Counted from the first letter of the stretch, positions 10,101-18,590 are shown. The stretch is 64,000 nucleotides of DNA from Enchytraeus crypticus (GCA_905160935.1 CAJHZI010000778.1:242501-306500); one strand, 5' to 3'. Made by a program: numbers and translations. The notes: generated by a model not told the origin, from the letters alone.

Positions 10101-10995
10101 ATCCGACGAGTCCCAGATTTCTCCGTCTTCATCCTGCTCCGAACACAGCGAAGAGTTGATCCGTCGCCGTACCTCGAGCATACGATCCGATCACGTGAGC
10201 AGGTAGGTCCTGATAGTTTAGATATGATCACGTGAGCAGGTAGGTCCTGATAGTTTAGATATGATCACGTGAGCAGGTAGGTCCTGATAGTTTAGATATG
10301 ATCACGTGAGCAGGTAGGTCCTGATAGTTTGAATGTCGTGATAGCGTAGGGGTAACGTCATGAAGTTTTAAATGACAGATCCTGAGGTGAATTGAACCCT
10401 CGTGGTTTCGAATCCCAGCCGCACTGATCTGAGAGTAAAATATCGAACATTCACGGGACTGGTTACACGGAAAACGGACTAAATTGCCGAACGGTTTAAA
10501 CATGTGGTATTAAAAGTGATTGATATCAACATAGTTGATCATTTCACAATAATGCGTGTTTACTTTTCTGACAGTTTAAATCTGATCATGTGACCAGGTA
10601 GAATTGTAAAGTCTTATTATAAAAGTATAATTTGATTATTAATACTGTCATTTATTTGAATGGTAGTACTACTAATAACAAAAATTAAATATTTTCATTT
10701 TACAAAATATTTTATTCTATTTATTTTATTGATATAAACTTTATTCTACACGTATATTTGTAGATATAAGGCGGACAGGGACTCAGGGTTCCCTAGGAAG
10801 GCGTCCAACGCCCGGCTCATGCAGCTAACACGGGCTCACCACAGCTGCTGCCCCTCTAAGGAGCGAGCCAAGAGCGTCCAGTCCCTCTCCTGTCCCAGCC
10901 TGCAGCCCTACCAGGCCTCAGGGGCCTCAGCCTCTCTCAGGGCCTTCCTCACCGTACCCCCTCAGCAACAACTTAAGCGTCATTCTTTAGTATAG
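590..10995 (+). CDS. PLEKHG7: PLEKHG7-like Rho guanine nucleotide exchange factor (3' part, 12 exons)
   Basis: Exons 590-745, 1951-2046, 2738-2845, 3595-3711, 4320-4494, 5180-5295, 6044-6137, 7181-7263, 7955-8090, 8680-8777, 9859-10202 and 10764-10995 join in frame into about 584 codons ending in TAG. Exons 1-5 encode a DH (RhoGEF) domain, which catalyses GDP release from Rho GTPases; exons 6-10 encode a PH domain. Visible blocks include REAVWELFQSE, EPLKKVQVEGF, YHDYCLNYAKAMTYLEQLR, IPLLLQSIRRYTED, RQLLYEGSVTM, VDMYLFLFDDILLITK, PIALDRF and GLKNAFVLVQ, matching PLEKHG7 in order as I remember it. The first visible exon starts in phase 0 at an acceptor, so the N-terminus lies left of the window. 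The tail (exons 11-12) is Ser/Arg-rich, GC-rich and less conserved. PLEKHG5 or another DH-PH family member is the main alternative. Confidence 0.85.
750..1030 (+). repeat. (ATCA)n array around the exon 1 duplicate
   Basis: Tetranucleotide ATCA/GTCA repeats on both sides of 812-874, encoding SINQ repeats in the exon frame on the near side. Confidence 0.9.
812..874 (+). CDS. in-frame duplicate of exon 1 edge (possible alternative exon extension)
   Basis: This segment repeats the last 21 codons of exon 1 (WELFQSESIFLIDHLMALKH) with a few changes. The reading frame runs open from exon 1 through the intervening (ATCA)n array, which encodes SINQ repeats, into the copy. The copy ends CAC|gcaagt, a GC-type donor context, whereas the original has gttagt. 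Whether it is ever spliced in is unknown. Confidence 0.4.
1088..1141. repeat. (TA)n microsatellite
   Basis: Pure dinucleotide run of about 26 units in PLEKHG7-like intron 1. Confidence 0.95.
1228..1290 (+). mobile_element. SINE-tail element
   Basis: gacgtccctggcatcatctc, gatgagaaaatagacgttaa, acctttattac. Same tail motif, (TTA)-type end. Confidence 0.5.
1325..1482. repeat. 13-bp tandem repeat (ATCTTATTTATTT)
   Basis: About 12 units with little divergence. Confidence 0.9.
1695..1760 (-). mobile_element. SINE-tail element with (TTA)n end
   Basis: On the minus strand: gacaccatctttggatgagg, aaacggacggttaaaccttt, attattattattatt. Confidence 0.55.
1951..2046 (+). CDS. PLEKHG7: PLEKHG7-like exon 2 (DH domain)
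   Basis: Acceptor tttgctgcag; encodes CFMEPLKKVQVEGF through NLDELCY; donor gtaagt. 32 codons, phase 0 at both ends. Confidence 0.88.
2418..2695. repeat. (GAT/GAC)n trinucleotide array
   Basis: About 280 bp of mixed GAT and GAC triplets in the intron before PLEKHG7-like exon 3. It could be an expanded family-4 tail. Confidence 0.9.
2738..2845 (+). CDS. PLEKHG7: PLEKHG7-like exon 3 (DH domain)
   Basis: Acceptor ttcatag; encodes VSYTFCCDFIDLLL through VIEGLKR; donor gtttgt. 36 codons, phase 0 at both ends. It lies 40 bp after a long (GAT/GAC)n array. Confidence 0.85.
2870..3290. repeat. family-6 repeat containing a nested SINE-2
   Basis: Flanks 2870-2938 and 3130-3290 match 39555-39780 continuously once the SINE-2 at 2940-3110 is ignored. 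Confidence 0.65.
2940..3110 (-). mobile_element. SINE-2 copy nested in another repeat
   Basis: Contains gattcgaacccacgagggtt (antisense B box) and ctacgctattaagacattc (antisense A-box end). It interrupts an element whose uninterrupted relative is at 39560-39850. Confidence 0.8.
3595..3711 (+). CDS. PLEKHG7: PLEKHG7-like exon 4 (DH domain), possible GC donor
   Basis: Acceptor aatttgcag; encodes FCQLTREGEVYHDY, CLNYAKAMTYLEQL and SEFEK. Phase 0 joining to exon 5 needs either a GC donor (AAG|gcattt) or a weak GTTTCT donor six bases later (adding AF). The donor is followed at once by a 17-bp tandem repeat containing tttctag. Confidence 0.82.
3715..3820. repeat. 17-bp tandem repeat (TTTCTTTTCTAGTTTAT)
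   Basis: About six units directly after the exon 4 donor; several contain a pyrimidine-AG acceptor-like string. Confidence 0.88.
3960..4170. repeat. (TGAT)n array
   Basis: Degenerate TGAT/TGAC tetranucleotides before the broken exon 5 duplicate. It resumes at 4272-4310, directly before functional exon 5. Confidence 0.9.
4175..4270 (+). pseudogene. broken duplicate of exon 5 start
   Basis: This about 95-bp segment copies the acceptor and first codons of exon 5 (ICEHDSRC, then LLLTDLLISPM) 140 bp upstream. It has an in-frame TGA after ICEHDSRC and stops matching after KIPL. TGAT arrays flank it on both sides. It is a local duplication of a host exon edge that cannot contribute a functional exon in this frame. 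Confidence 0.8.
4320..4494 (+). CDS. PLEKHG7: PLEKHG7-like exon 5 (end of DH domain)
   Basis: Acceptor cggacacag, preceded by a (TTGA)n array rather than a pyrimidine tract. Encodes ICEHDSRCRRLLLTD, then IPLLLQSIRRYTED and KFEKSI. Donor A|gttagt, phase 1. Confidence 0.88.
4520..4945. repeat. 33-bp tandem array after exon 5
   Basis: Core unit tatggtatgtcaaaatcatt plus tactcttaattcg, about eight regular units (4690-4945) and degenerate ones upstream. A unit length of 33 keeps several frames open, which explains the repetitive ORFs. Confidence 0.9.
5180..5295 (+). CDS. PLEKHG7: PLEKHG7-like exon 6 (DH-PH linker)
   Basis: Acceptor atctttacag; encodes NLETKMLWLKNFER and IIWLPITELEPRAFIPE; donor GAG|gtaaac. 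Enters in phase 1 and leaves in phase 0. Confidence 0.88.
5590..5905 (-). mobile_element. decayed LINE C-terminal fragment (same family as 50470)
   Basis: Minus-strand residues MKWAQHVMRMDEIRNLRKI, then KRKWKDS, in the order seen at 50470-50760, with stops. Intron 6 of the PLEKHG7-like gene. Confidence 0.7.
6044..6137 (+). CDS. PLEKHG7: PLEKHG7-like exon 7 (PH domain start)
   Basis: Acceptor ttgttgcag; encodes FLRSTLCRQPCERIL and RQLLYEGSVTMH; donor G|gtacta, phase 1. RQLLYEG is the conserved opening strand of the PLEKHG PH domain. Confidence 0.87.
6160..6480 (-). mobile_element. family-4 SINE-like repeat with (GAT)n tail
   Basis: In sense (minus) orientation it runs from cgtcagaaagggcattcgg through gctccaaaaatt and ctgggattaaagggaag into a (GAT)n tail. 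The tail is expanded here to about 90 bp of ATC/GTC triplets on the plus strand (6160-6255). No tRNA boxes recognised; possibly the 3' end of a LINE. Confidence 0.7.
6605..6838. repeat. about 53-bp tandem repeat
   Basis: Four to five units of ttggagtaattcatatgatt plus caatactttgagtaatttca in PLEKHG7-like intron 7. Confidence 0.9.
7181..7263 (+). CDS. PLEKHG7: PLEKHG7-like exon 8 (PH domain)
   Basis: Acceptor cttgttacag; encodes EVSKTVDMYLFLFDD followed by ILLITKIKKPPRK; donor AAG|gtttgt. The LFLFDDILLITK block is typical of PH domains in RhoGEFs. Confidence 0.9.
7285..7510 (-). mobile_element. family-3 repeat with (GTT)n-type tail
   Basis: On the plus strand aacaaggacaacactctttt, agtgctactgtcgtccatga and a body to ggaaaccacctagaaacc. 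It starts 22 bp after the exon 8 donor. Family-3 sense strand ends catggacgacagtagcac plus (GTT)n. Confidence 0.65.
7728..7787 (+). mobile_element. SINE-tail element with (TTGA)n end
   Basis: gtccctgacattgcc, ggtgaggaaccggg and ttaaattcttattgattgattg. It shares the gaggaaac..gacgttaa tail motif with SINE-1 but ends in TTGA repeats. Confidence 0.6.
7795..7860 (-). mobile_element. short LINE 3'-end fragment
   Basis: tagggccctgcctactggca, ggtccgtggtatataaagcc, ttcactcatctctattttcc matches the end of 25460-25530. Confidence 0.6.
7955..8090 (+). CDS. PLEKHG7: PLEKHG7-like exon 9 (PH domain)
   Basis: Acceptor attattaagcag behind a degenerate TTGA array; encodes KASLVDGSPYVPHK, YRQPIALDRFTIHDV and PPDPA; donor G|gtattt, phase 1. 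Confidence 0.82.
8245..8395 (-). mobile_element. family-3 repeat copy
   Basis: aacaacaacaacaattagag, tgctacagtcatcaatgaca, gagcactatggagacaaaat, caaaatccagaaaatcagtc. Confidence 0.72.
8680..8777 (+). CDS. PLEKHG7: PLEKHG7-like exon 10 (PH domain end)
   Basis: Acceptor tttctgcag; encodes GNGLKNAFVLVQISRF, then GVVTLQTSNESLK; donor AAG|gtttgc. Within 25 bp the intron becomes a 27-bp tandem array. Confidence 0.87.
8798..9180. repeat. 27-bp tandem array
   Basis: About 14 near-identical units of gaagatcttaaatacttaat plus tacttaa, starting 21 bp after the exon 10 donor. No spacers, so not CRISPR-like. Confidence 0.95.
9575..9870 (+). repeat. about 60-bp tandem repeat copying the exon 11 acceptor
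   Basis: Five units containing (c/g)ttgtag|gtgatggctaagtag-like sequence. AG is intact in units ending 9620 and 9679, lost (taa) in the next two, and functional in the last (9858). Decoy units would read VMAK then stop. Confidence 0.85.
9859..10202 (+). CDS. PLEKHG7: PLEKHG7-like exon 11 (PH C-terminal helix and Ser-rich tail)
   Basis: Acceptor ctattgcag; encodes VIWLSRLQEAQDRYREAVK (PH C-terminal helix), then a Ser/Glu/Arg-rich tail with RRRTSSIRSDHVSR at the end. Donor AG|gtaggt, phase 2. Both exon edges are copied into the flanking introns as tandem repeats. It is much richer in GC than its surroundings. Confidence 0.87.
10189..10330 (+). repeat. 37-bp tandem repeat copying the exon 11 donor
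   Basis: Four units of gatcacgtgagcaggtaggt plus cctgatagtttagatat. Donors fall at 10203, 10240, 10277 and 10314, and each unit has a CACGTG E-box. Reading past the first donor gives AGG TAG, a stop. Confidence 0.93.
10331..10560 (+). mobile_element. SINE-2 (second tRNA-derived SINE), plus strand
   Basis: A tRNA-like head has an A-box-like tagcgtaggggtaa and a B-box region near ggtttcgaatccc, followed by a body with actggttacacgg and catgtggtatt, ending near atttcacaataatgcgtg. It starts exactly where the 37-bp exon-edge array of PLEKHG7-like exon 11 stops. Confidence 0.8.
10764..10995 (+). CDS. PLEKHG7: PLEKHG7-like exon 12 (C-terminal exon)
   Basis: Acceptor tatttgtag; continues in phase (AG|A = Arg) as YKADRDSGFPRKAS, through KSVQSLSCPSLQ, to LKRHSLV and stop TAG at 10993-10995. 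GC-rich, low-complexity Ser/Ala/Gln tail. Confidence 0.85.
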
Positions 10996-11005
10996 ATAAA
11001 AGAGA

Positions 11006-11011
11006 AATAAA
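11006..11011 (+). terminator. candidate poly(A) signal of PLEKHG7-like gene
   Basis: An AATAAA lies 11 bp after the stop codon, just before a SINE insertion. Its use would give an extremely short 3' UTR, so a downstream site is equally possible. Confidence 0.35.
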
Positions 11012-11150
11012 AAAGCTGGTAAAGCTAAGGTTAACGTCAGTTTCCTCAGTCGAAAGCGATGTCAGTGACTGGAGAGCCCAGAATTTGAACCTCGCACATA
11101 CTGTACTGATCCGCGGCCAAGTACCTTACCGACATTGCCACTGGCTCCAG
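11011..11150 (-). mobile_element. SINE-1 copy just after the PLEKHG7-like stop codon
   Basis: Near full length, from ctggtaaagc to cactggctccag on the plus strand. B box present as antisense gaatttgaacc. Confidence 0.85.
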
Positions 11151-11159
11151 ATAAAAATG

Positions 11160-11235
11160 TACCTGGTGATAGGCCTAGTGATATACCTAGTGGTAGGCCT
11201 GGTGGTATGCCTGGTGGTATGTCTGGTGATATATC
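11160..11235. repeat. 12-bp minisatellite (CCTGGTGGTATG)
   Basis: About six degenerate units adjoining a SINE-1 copy. Confidence 0.85.
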
Positions 11236-11924
11236 TGGAGAAAGGACGAAAGTTTAGTAGAGATGATACTGGAGTCTTTTTATAGATCGGAAGAGAAAAC
11301 GTTTTATACAACCTATACGATTTCTTCGATCGATTCTTTGCTAAGCTGGCATAAACTCTAAGTACAGATTCTACTGCATACTGAGTTAAGAAAACAGGCC
11401 TTTAGTTCGTATGATTTACATTTACCTAGAGTGTCATTGTTGTGATACAAAGATGAAATCTAACTGTCAGTGAATGAACTAGAACACTCAATGATCGGTG
11501 GAGTTTTTGTACTTGAAATCTCAATTTTCTTACAAATCAAATGGAAAACTATTCGAACGATAAGGACTTTTCTTTGAAGCTGCCGGTCCGTGATTCGAAT
11601 CTGGATTATTAGCAAGGTATTCAATGTGACTATATCAGTAAGACTTTGACAATTCATCTGATTTTCTTATGATATTAACAGTTGATAGAGATTTATGTTT
11701 TGTGACTATATTTTTGTAATTTAATTTTAATAAATAGTAGAATTCTCAAGAGTACATATATTTATATTTTGAATAATTAGACTTATCTACTGGATCTTTT
11801 AATTTTATAAATAGATTTGTCATATTTTAGTGGTCACTTAATTATCAACGATTTGAGACTGTCTCTACTAATGTATAAAAACCCAAAACCAAAAGCATAA
11901 GCCAAATTTTTACATCCGTTTCTT

Positions 11925-12015
11925 ACTGGTTTGTCAGTGGCGGTGAGAGCACTGGATTTTAACTCTGTACCTACGGATCCGCTGTTGAACAACTTGCCTA
12001 CATGCCATCGGCTCA
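11925..12015 (-). mobile_element. diverged tRNA-SINE fragment (SINE-1 relative)
   Basis: Contains gtcagtggcggtgagagcac, gatccgctgttgaac and cttgcctacatgcc, which line up loosely with the SINE-1 head. A matching plus-strand fragment lies at 12715-12800. An older subfamily. Confidence 0.5.
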
Positions 12016-12387
12016 AACGAAATGATCTATCGTCTCAAGGAATCTAACCTGTTGCCCCTATTTTCCATCACTTCCTCTGGTTTGCAATTTTATTTGTCAT
12101 ATAACTACAAACAAATCATCATCTTGCAAATACTTGCATTTTACTAGCAAATAGGCAATATAACAAAAAGAAATAAAAAGAAAGTTACGACTATTGCCTG
12201 TTTCCTTTATGCAACTACACTACCAGAGACGAACCAGGGAGGCTTAGAACCCGTGGTCTTATGCTTACGTAGAGTGGTCGAATGGGAGGGACCCTTGTGG
12301 CACTGAGTGTTTACTCTGTTGTCTGCATCAAATCCACTTGTGAGATACAACCATTTCCAACTCAGTTACAGGTGAAAACTGTGCAGC

Positions 12388-12630
12388 CACTAAGAGAGAC
12401 AGAGAGAGAGAGAGAGAGAGAAAAGAAAATGAGGAGAGAGAGAGAGAAATTGTGAGAGAGAGAGAGAGCGTGAAAGAGAGGGATAGAGAGAGAGAGGAAG
12501 AGAGAGTAAGAGAAAGAGCGTGAGGGGGAGAGAGAGAAATTGTGAGAGGTAGCGTGAGAGAAAGATAGAGAGAGAGAGGGGGGCAGAGAGAGAGAGAGAG
12601 AAAGAAAGAGAGATAAGAGAGAGTGAGGGG
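12388..12630. repeat. (GA)n purine tract
   Basis: About 240 bp almost purely purine on the plus strand. Minus-strand Ser/Leu-rich ORFs here are artefacts. Confidence 0.93.
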
Positions 12631-12714
12631 ATGGAAGGAAATGAACCATTTTATACAGTTCTTTGCAATCGTAGATCGGTCAACTACAAACGTTTGCAAT
12701 CTCAGCTTGTTGGC

Positions 12715-12800
12715 ATATTGTTCGGCGGCGGATCAGTGGGTGCAGAATTAAAATCCAGTGCTCTCCTGTCACTGACATGCTATTTGAGTCTGAAGCTGAC
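12715..12800 (+). mobile_element. diverged tRNA-SINE fragment
   Basis: Reads ttcggcggcggatcagtgg, a degraded B-box region, then ctgtcactgacatgctatt, in SINE-1 order on the plus strand. Confidence 0.45.
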
Positions 12801-13029
12801 TTTAAGCTTCATTTTTGCTTTATCTTTAGCTTTGATCAATTAATCAATCAATTAAGAAGTGAATTACGCAGCCAATAAATCAATCTGGCAACATATCTAT
12901 TCCAGTCAATGTCACACCATTCGTTTCTATTGAGCTTTGCTTGATTTCCTCAGCAGACATTTCATCACAATGCTTACTATTTTAAATTAATAATACTTGT
13001 TGACTAATGCACCAGACGTTCTACATGTA

Positions 13030-13225
13030 TGTTTGTTACACAAGAATTTCTATGTTTGTGGCACAAGACGCTCTTTGTGGGTGACACAAGGCGTCCTATG
13101 TTTGTCGCACAAGGCGTCATCTAAGTTTGTGGCACAAGGAGTCATATTTGTATGTTTATGGCACAAGGCGTCCTATGTTTGTCGCACAAGGCGTCATCTA
13201 TGTTTGTAGCACAAGGCGTCCTGTT
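13030..13225. repeat. minisatellite of gcacaaggcgtc units
   Basis: About eight units of atgtttgtcgcacaaggcgt, 20-28 bp long. Confidence 0.85.
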
Positions 13226-13454
13226 ATCGGCACTGCAGATTTCCTGAATTTCAAAACTTTCAGTGAATTCTACAAGTGCCAAAAACAGTAGAACCTTAAT
13301 CTCTCACATCTGCAACAGTGATCATGCCACATCAGCTCTAGTGTCTAGACTGTATGATTTCCTTTACTTTGTGAACTGTGAGGACACAGTGGTTCATTTA
13401 GTTACTAGATCTGATGTAACAGAAGCCTCTGTAGCAGCTTATCAGTCTAATGTA

Positions 13455-13655
13455 TAAGCGTTGCAGCTGCAGAAGCAGCAGGAGTGGCGTAGGAGCAGCT
13501 GAGGCAGCGGCAGCTTGCAGCTAGCGAAGCATCAGGAGTGGTGCAGCAGCAGCAGCTGTAGCGGGAGCTAGCAGCTAGCGCAGCAGCATGAGTGGTGTAA
13601 CAGTAGCTGCTGTAGCGAGAGCTAGCAGCTAGCGCAGCAGCAGGAGGCAGGTGTG
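13455..13655. repeat. GC-rich minisatellite (gcagctagcgcagcagca)
   Basis: About three units of roughly 65 bp rich in CAGC. Unlike the AT-rich surroundings. Confidence 0.85.
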
Positions 13656-14064
13656 ACCGTCAGATCCTCGAATTAATCAAGCTTTGTTACCTTGTCATCA
13701 AACACCCTACCAGGACCTTATGCGGCGCACGATCCCTTCTCAAATGTGCACGCGTTACAGTGAAATGTTAATCCATGATAATATATGGCACTTTTAATAC
13801 TATAGATTCAAAGATTTTGGCCAGTTTAGGCCAATATCCGCATACCGATCCTCTAAGTATCTTAATAAACAGTGGGACATTTGAACTTCCTCTATCTTTC
13901 AACCATTTTAATGCTAATCATGGTTATATGTATCATAGGCACAATCATAGGCACAATCATAGCAAATATAACTACAAGTTGTCTAAGCTACGATGTAAGC
14001 ATACACGCCTCTCTCTCTCTCTCTCTCTTTCTCTCTTAGTGTACTGCCCACTGGCAGGTCCACT

Positions 14065-14325
14065 GGCTTGGTTTATGCTCATGTTTGTGCCTATGACTGT
14101 ACCTATGACTGTACTTATGATTGTGCCTATGATTGTGCCTATGACTGTACCTATGATTGTGACTATGACTGTGCCTATGATTGTGCCTATGATTGTGCCT
14201 ATGATTGTGCCTATAACTGTGCCTATGACTGTACCTATGACTATACCTATGATTGTGCCTATGACTGTGCCTATGATTGTGCCTATGACTGTGCCTATGA
14301 TTGGGCCTATGATATATTAGGGTTC
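14065..14325. repeat. 12-bp minisatellite (GCCTATGATTGT)
   Basis: About 21 units; a multiple of three, so all frames stay open. It abuts a LINE 3'-end fragment (14028-14065). Confidence 0.93.
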
Positions 14326-15814
14326 GCGGCACATTAAACCTTTATTATATCTATCAAGTGACCCACTTCTCTTAGAACTGATTAGATTAGATTGAAGTTT
14401 CTTTCTTGTAATGCAGAAGATCTGACAGAAGATGGCAGAGAAGCGAAACCATTAAATTAGTCCAACTTACATTTTTAGTATTCACGTCACCTAACATTGC
14501 AAATCCCGATTAAATCTACTACAAAATCACTTTATTATTTATTGTTGTTTTGCATTCTGCAGCAGAAGTTTATATATTGGACCCCTTTTTCATTTAATTG
14601 TTGTTAATGAGGAGGAGCTTCAGTTCAAAATGGTAGATTTTTGAGCACAGTCTTTCCTGTGACCCCTCTCTTTCTTCCGAATTTGGTAGCATCAGCATTC
14701 TTGATGCAATCCTATTCTACTACCAATGGAAAATATCAGCCATTTTTAACGGCGTCCCTGCTATGCTTATGTTTTTGATTCTTCAGATATTCTATTACAC
14801 ACGGTTATAGAATTCCATCGGATGTTTTCCCATATCACTATATGACCATATCCCATAGGGCATAGCACTTCATGTATATCACAACCCCCAAACTTTTTTA
14901 TAGTCGCCAACATCTCTTATATCACCCTCTTTGAGAACCGCTGGATGGAATAGGACAATCTACATGTAATATATTAAGCAACATCTCTAACACACGTTGG
15001 CGTGCTGAAATGGACTTTAAATATCGAATTCAGACTCCAATCATCAATTAATAATCGTTAATTATGCGAATCCATTTAATGACAATGAAGATAGTCTATG
15101 ATCATGAGATATTAAAGTATTAGAGATGTGGTACAAATTTTAAATAGACTAAAATAAAGAGTTGAGAGTGGATGATGACAATTCTGCGATTGATTGATAG
15201 AATTTCATTGGGCGAGTGATCAAGTCAATTAATAAAATGCATGATGACCAGTGTACCAATTACCTTGATGATCTGAATGCGATGGATGTTTATTTGATCA
15301 AACAGGCAAGTGATGAAAAATAAAGTCGCAGTAAGTTAATGGATTGCAAAGTAAAGTAAGCTTAGTATACAAATGATCAAAAATGATACACACTTTTAAT
15401 ATAATGTACATCCTTGTAATGGTGAAAATTAAAGCTTATTTTATATTTTAGACCAAATTGCTTTTGAGAATAGCTTAGCACATTTCACTTTGTACGAAAC
15501 TGTGCATTAAGTGTCACCTAAAAACAAGCGTTTAATTAAAAATGTAAAATCACTATTTAAATTGCAGAACAAATTAATTCAATCAATTAGGTTAAAGATC
15601 ACTTAGGCCTATGGGAGCAGCGCATACGTACCGTAATCATGTGTATTTCCAATTTAAGTTGATCGATATCGGTTACATATTTCAACTGACTGATTTCGAA
15701 CATTGCACGAATCTATTTCAATAGAATCAACGCAATAGGTCTAAAAAGAACTCGTATCGATTCAGGAGGAGCTTAGCTTCGAGCATGCGGGATATCCTGC
15801 CAGCGTTCCATTAC

Positions 15815-16060
15815 GCGTTCTTTCGTTCTCATAGACGCGTTCTTCCATGCTTTCTTCCGTGCGTTCTCCCATGCGTTCTTTTATGCGTTCTTGCCAGCAT
15901 TTTTAGATGCGTTCTGACACGCTTCATACAAGCGTTATTACACGCGTTTATGAGTTCTTACATACTTTCTTACATGCGTTCTTACAAGCGTTCCTACTCG
16001 TGTTTTTACACGCGTTCTTATACACGTTCTTACACGCGTTCTTGCTCGCGTTTTTAGACG
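15815..16060. repeat. minisatellite with core GCGTTCTTACAC
   Basis: About 18 degenerate units of 12-16 bp. Confidence 0.88.
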
Positions 16061-16699
16061 CCTTTTATTAATTCTCACTCACTATGCAATCAAGATGGAC
16101 AATTTTGGTAACATTAATACAACACTAAGGAGGTAGATAGGTTGCAGTGTGATTAACGTCAATGTTCAGAAGTACAAGGCATCTCTTCAAAACCACTCAA
16201 TACAAACGAGCTACCCTGGATCTGATAGTATATTAATTCTAGTGCTTATGAACTAAGATTTAAACTGCGCATAATCTACACCGTTTTGTGAACAGTAAGC
16301 TCAAATCCGTGAACACTATCCAGTAAATATTTTCTCCTAGCTCAATTGAATGCATGACAGTAAATACCGTTATTTATCGATCAAATGGGCGCATCTGTTT
16401 GGAAACAATGCCAACGCAAAAGCCAAGAAACCAGTTAGCCAGGATTAATATGCCTGCGCTTAGCCACGAAAGCCTGTAACAGCTGCCGTATTATTGTACG
16501 AAACAATGGTTTTACAATACACATAAATACTTAACTATACATAAATACTTTACAATACCTTTAGTTCTGAACTGATAGAGAGGCGTGGGTGTGAGTGAAG
16601 TTGAAGGGAAGCTTTGTGGATACATGGCCCCCTTCCCCCCGCCTAAAGTTTGATCTGAAACGTGTCAATTAGGTTTTGTACTTTGTATAAGCTAATCGT

Positions 16700-16792
16700 T
16701 TACATGGTATATATAGATATATAATATTATATATATATAGATATATAATATTATATATATATATAGGGTATATAAAAAAAATATATATATAC

Positions 16793-16870
<78 letters not shown>
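16700..16870. repeat. compound (TA)n(GA)n microsatellite
   Basis: TA-rich stretch with one long pure run, followed by about 15 GA units. Confidence 0.93.
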
Positions 16871-16872
<2 letters not shown>

Positions 16873-17355
16873 GCCTCTATATATGTATAAGTACATATGT
16901 ATTAGTAGTATTTAGAAAAATAATTATTTAAATATTATAATGCGATTTTATTTATAAAATTTGTACTTAAAATATTATTTACATTCTGAAAACCCCCTTC
17001 AAACGAAATACATGGAAACTAAAACAGAGTTTCTCTGCCAATTGCATAGAATTTTCTTCTGCTCACTATAACTAACAATGCTTTACATAATTTTAATTGC
17101 AATGGTAAGGCTAAATGAAGTAAACAAGTAATTGAGCGCAGATTTACTACTATTTTTGCTAATTCAATAATAATAGTGAATAGACTGCGTGGAAACTTGT
17201 AGCCATTGCAGTTCAAAATAAAAGAATAAAACAGAAGCATGGAAACATCTGGGGTTATGATCGATTTCACTTTGAAATATGCAGATCTATAGATAAGAAC
17301 AATAAATAGATTATGATGTCGTTAAGAGCTGGACAATTCAAAAGTATTCAAATTT

Positions 17356-17523
17356 AAAAAAGCTAATGTTAAAGTAAGTTTCCTCACTCGAAAGCGATGT
17401 CAGTGACGGGCGAGCCCAGGATTTGAACCCGGACATACTGATCCGAGATCGAATACCTTACCGACGTAAGATAATCGACTAGGCCTAATCCCACTGGCAC
17501 CAGCCAGTGAGATTAGGCCTAGT
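17356..17523 (-). mobile_element. SINE-1 copy ending in a palindrome
   Basis: SINE-1 body and tRNA-like head. At its tRNA end the sequence turns into an inverted repeat with 13-bp arms (actaggcctaatc / gattaggcctagt, 17478-17490 and 17511-17523) around cactgg/ccagtg, unlike the other copies. Confidence 0.8.
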
Positions 17524-17624
17524 ACAGAAAGTTTGCAGAAAAGCTGATTGGCAATCTACCAAGCAATGTACGAGAATATACCTTTTGTGGCAGATATTGA
17601 TAATAAATATAGTGAGAAATTAAA

Positions 17625-17880
17625 CTAGATAATAGACTAGATAATAGCTTAGATAATAGACTAGATAATAAACTAGATAACAGACTAGATAGCAGACTAG
17701 ATAATAGATTAGATAATAAACTAGATAATAAACTAGATAACAGACTAGATAGCAGACTAGATAATAGATTAGATAATAAACTAGATAATAAACTAGATAA
17801 CAGACTAGATAGCAGACTAGATAATAGACTAGATAATGGATTATATAATATAATAGATAATAAAGGAGATAACAAACTAT
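17625..17880. repeat. 12-bp minisatellite (AGATAATAGACT) with 60-bp higher-order period
   Basis: About 21 units. Variants recur every five units (17690, 17750, 17810), giving a second-level repeat. Confidence 0.92.
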
Positions 17881-18429
17881 GTTAGAGATAAGAACATTAG
17901 GCAATAAATGAATTGATAAGTATTGGCTGTTAGCAAGGATTGAGACTTGCAGACTGTGAGATTACAGTCGCTGTCTCCACCTGGTGGCTGAGATCAATAG
18001 AAATACGATCAATCGATCTCAATACTATCACAGCACCTGCATCAGAGAGACTGCATAGTCACCGTGGCTTTACTGGTCATAGTGGCTTTACTAGCAGAGT
18101 GGCTTTACTAGTCTTAATGGATTAGTCATAGTGCAATTTTCTTCTAGCTCTATAACAATTTACGCTTTGTAGCTAAGTTTAACGTCTATTTCAACACTAC
18201 AAGTTATCATAATTTACAGAGATTATCTAACTGGAATTCAAATCAGTACCGACCTACTTTTAATCTAGTTATAGTTGCTATCATCTCAGTCACGTGACGG
18301 GTTCATGGATGTCATATGAAGTGATGTATCTGTGCAGATATTTAATTACATGTTATTCATGTAACGTAATCCATCTCTTTCCGCCACAGGTCAGTTGTAT
18401 TCTGACTCTCTTGCCATGAATCATGGACT

Positions 18430-18590
18430 GGCACGGTCTTATTCGAACTTTCTCTTCCGTCTTTGCAACCTCAGTCATCATCGTGTGGTGCGTTGGCGTC
18501 TGTTGGTGCAGGGGCTGCTTGATATGTCATTAACATTGCCTAATGGCGAGGAACAAGACGTTCAACTCTTATTGAATGCTTGATTAATTG
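18430..18590 (+). mobile_element. SINE-tail element
   Basis: gtgcgttggcgtctgttggtg, then cattgcctaatggcgaggaa, gacgttcaactcttattga. The upstream part matches 7620-7730 loosely. Confidence 0.55.

Noticed and set aside
12328-12843. Ser/Leu-rich ORFs on the minus strand
   Set aside because: They are translations of a GA purine tract, also at 19227-19760 and 57061-57261; no protein-like composition outside the repeat.
14036-14337. His/Arg, Asp/Cys and Met/Pro repeat ORFs in three frames
   Set aside because: They arise from a 12-bp minisatellite whose unit is a multiple of three; the same applies to 17519-17904, 4707-4961 and 61692-62044.
18395-18583. 62-codon ORF MYSDSLAMNH
   Set aside because: Its second half is a SINE-tail element, repeated at 7620-7790 and 33400-33490; no family match for the rest.
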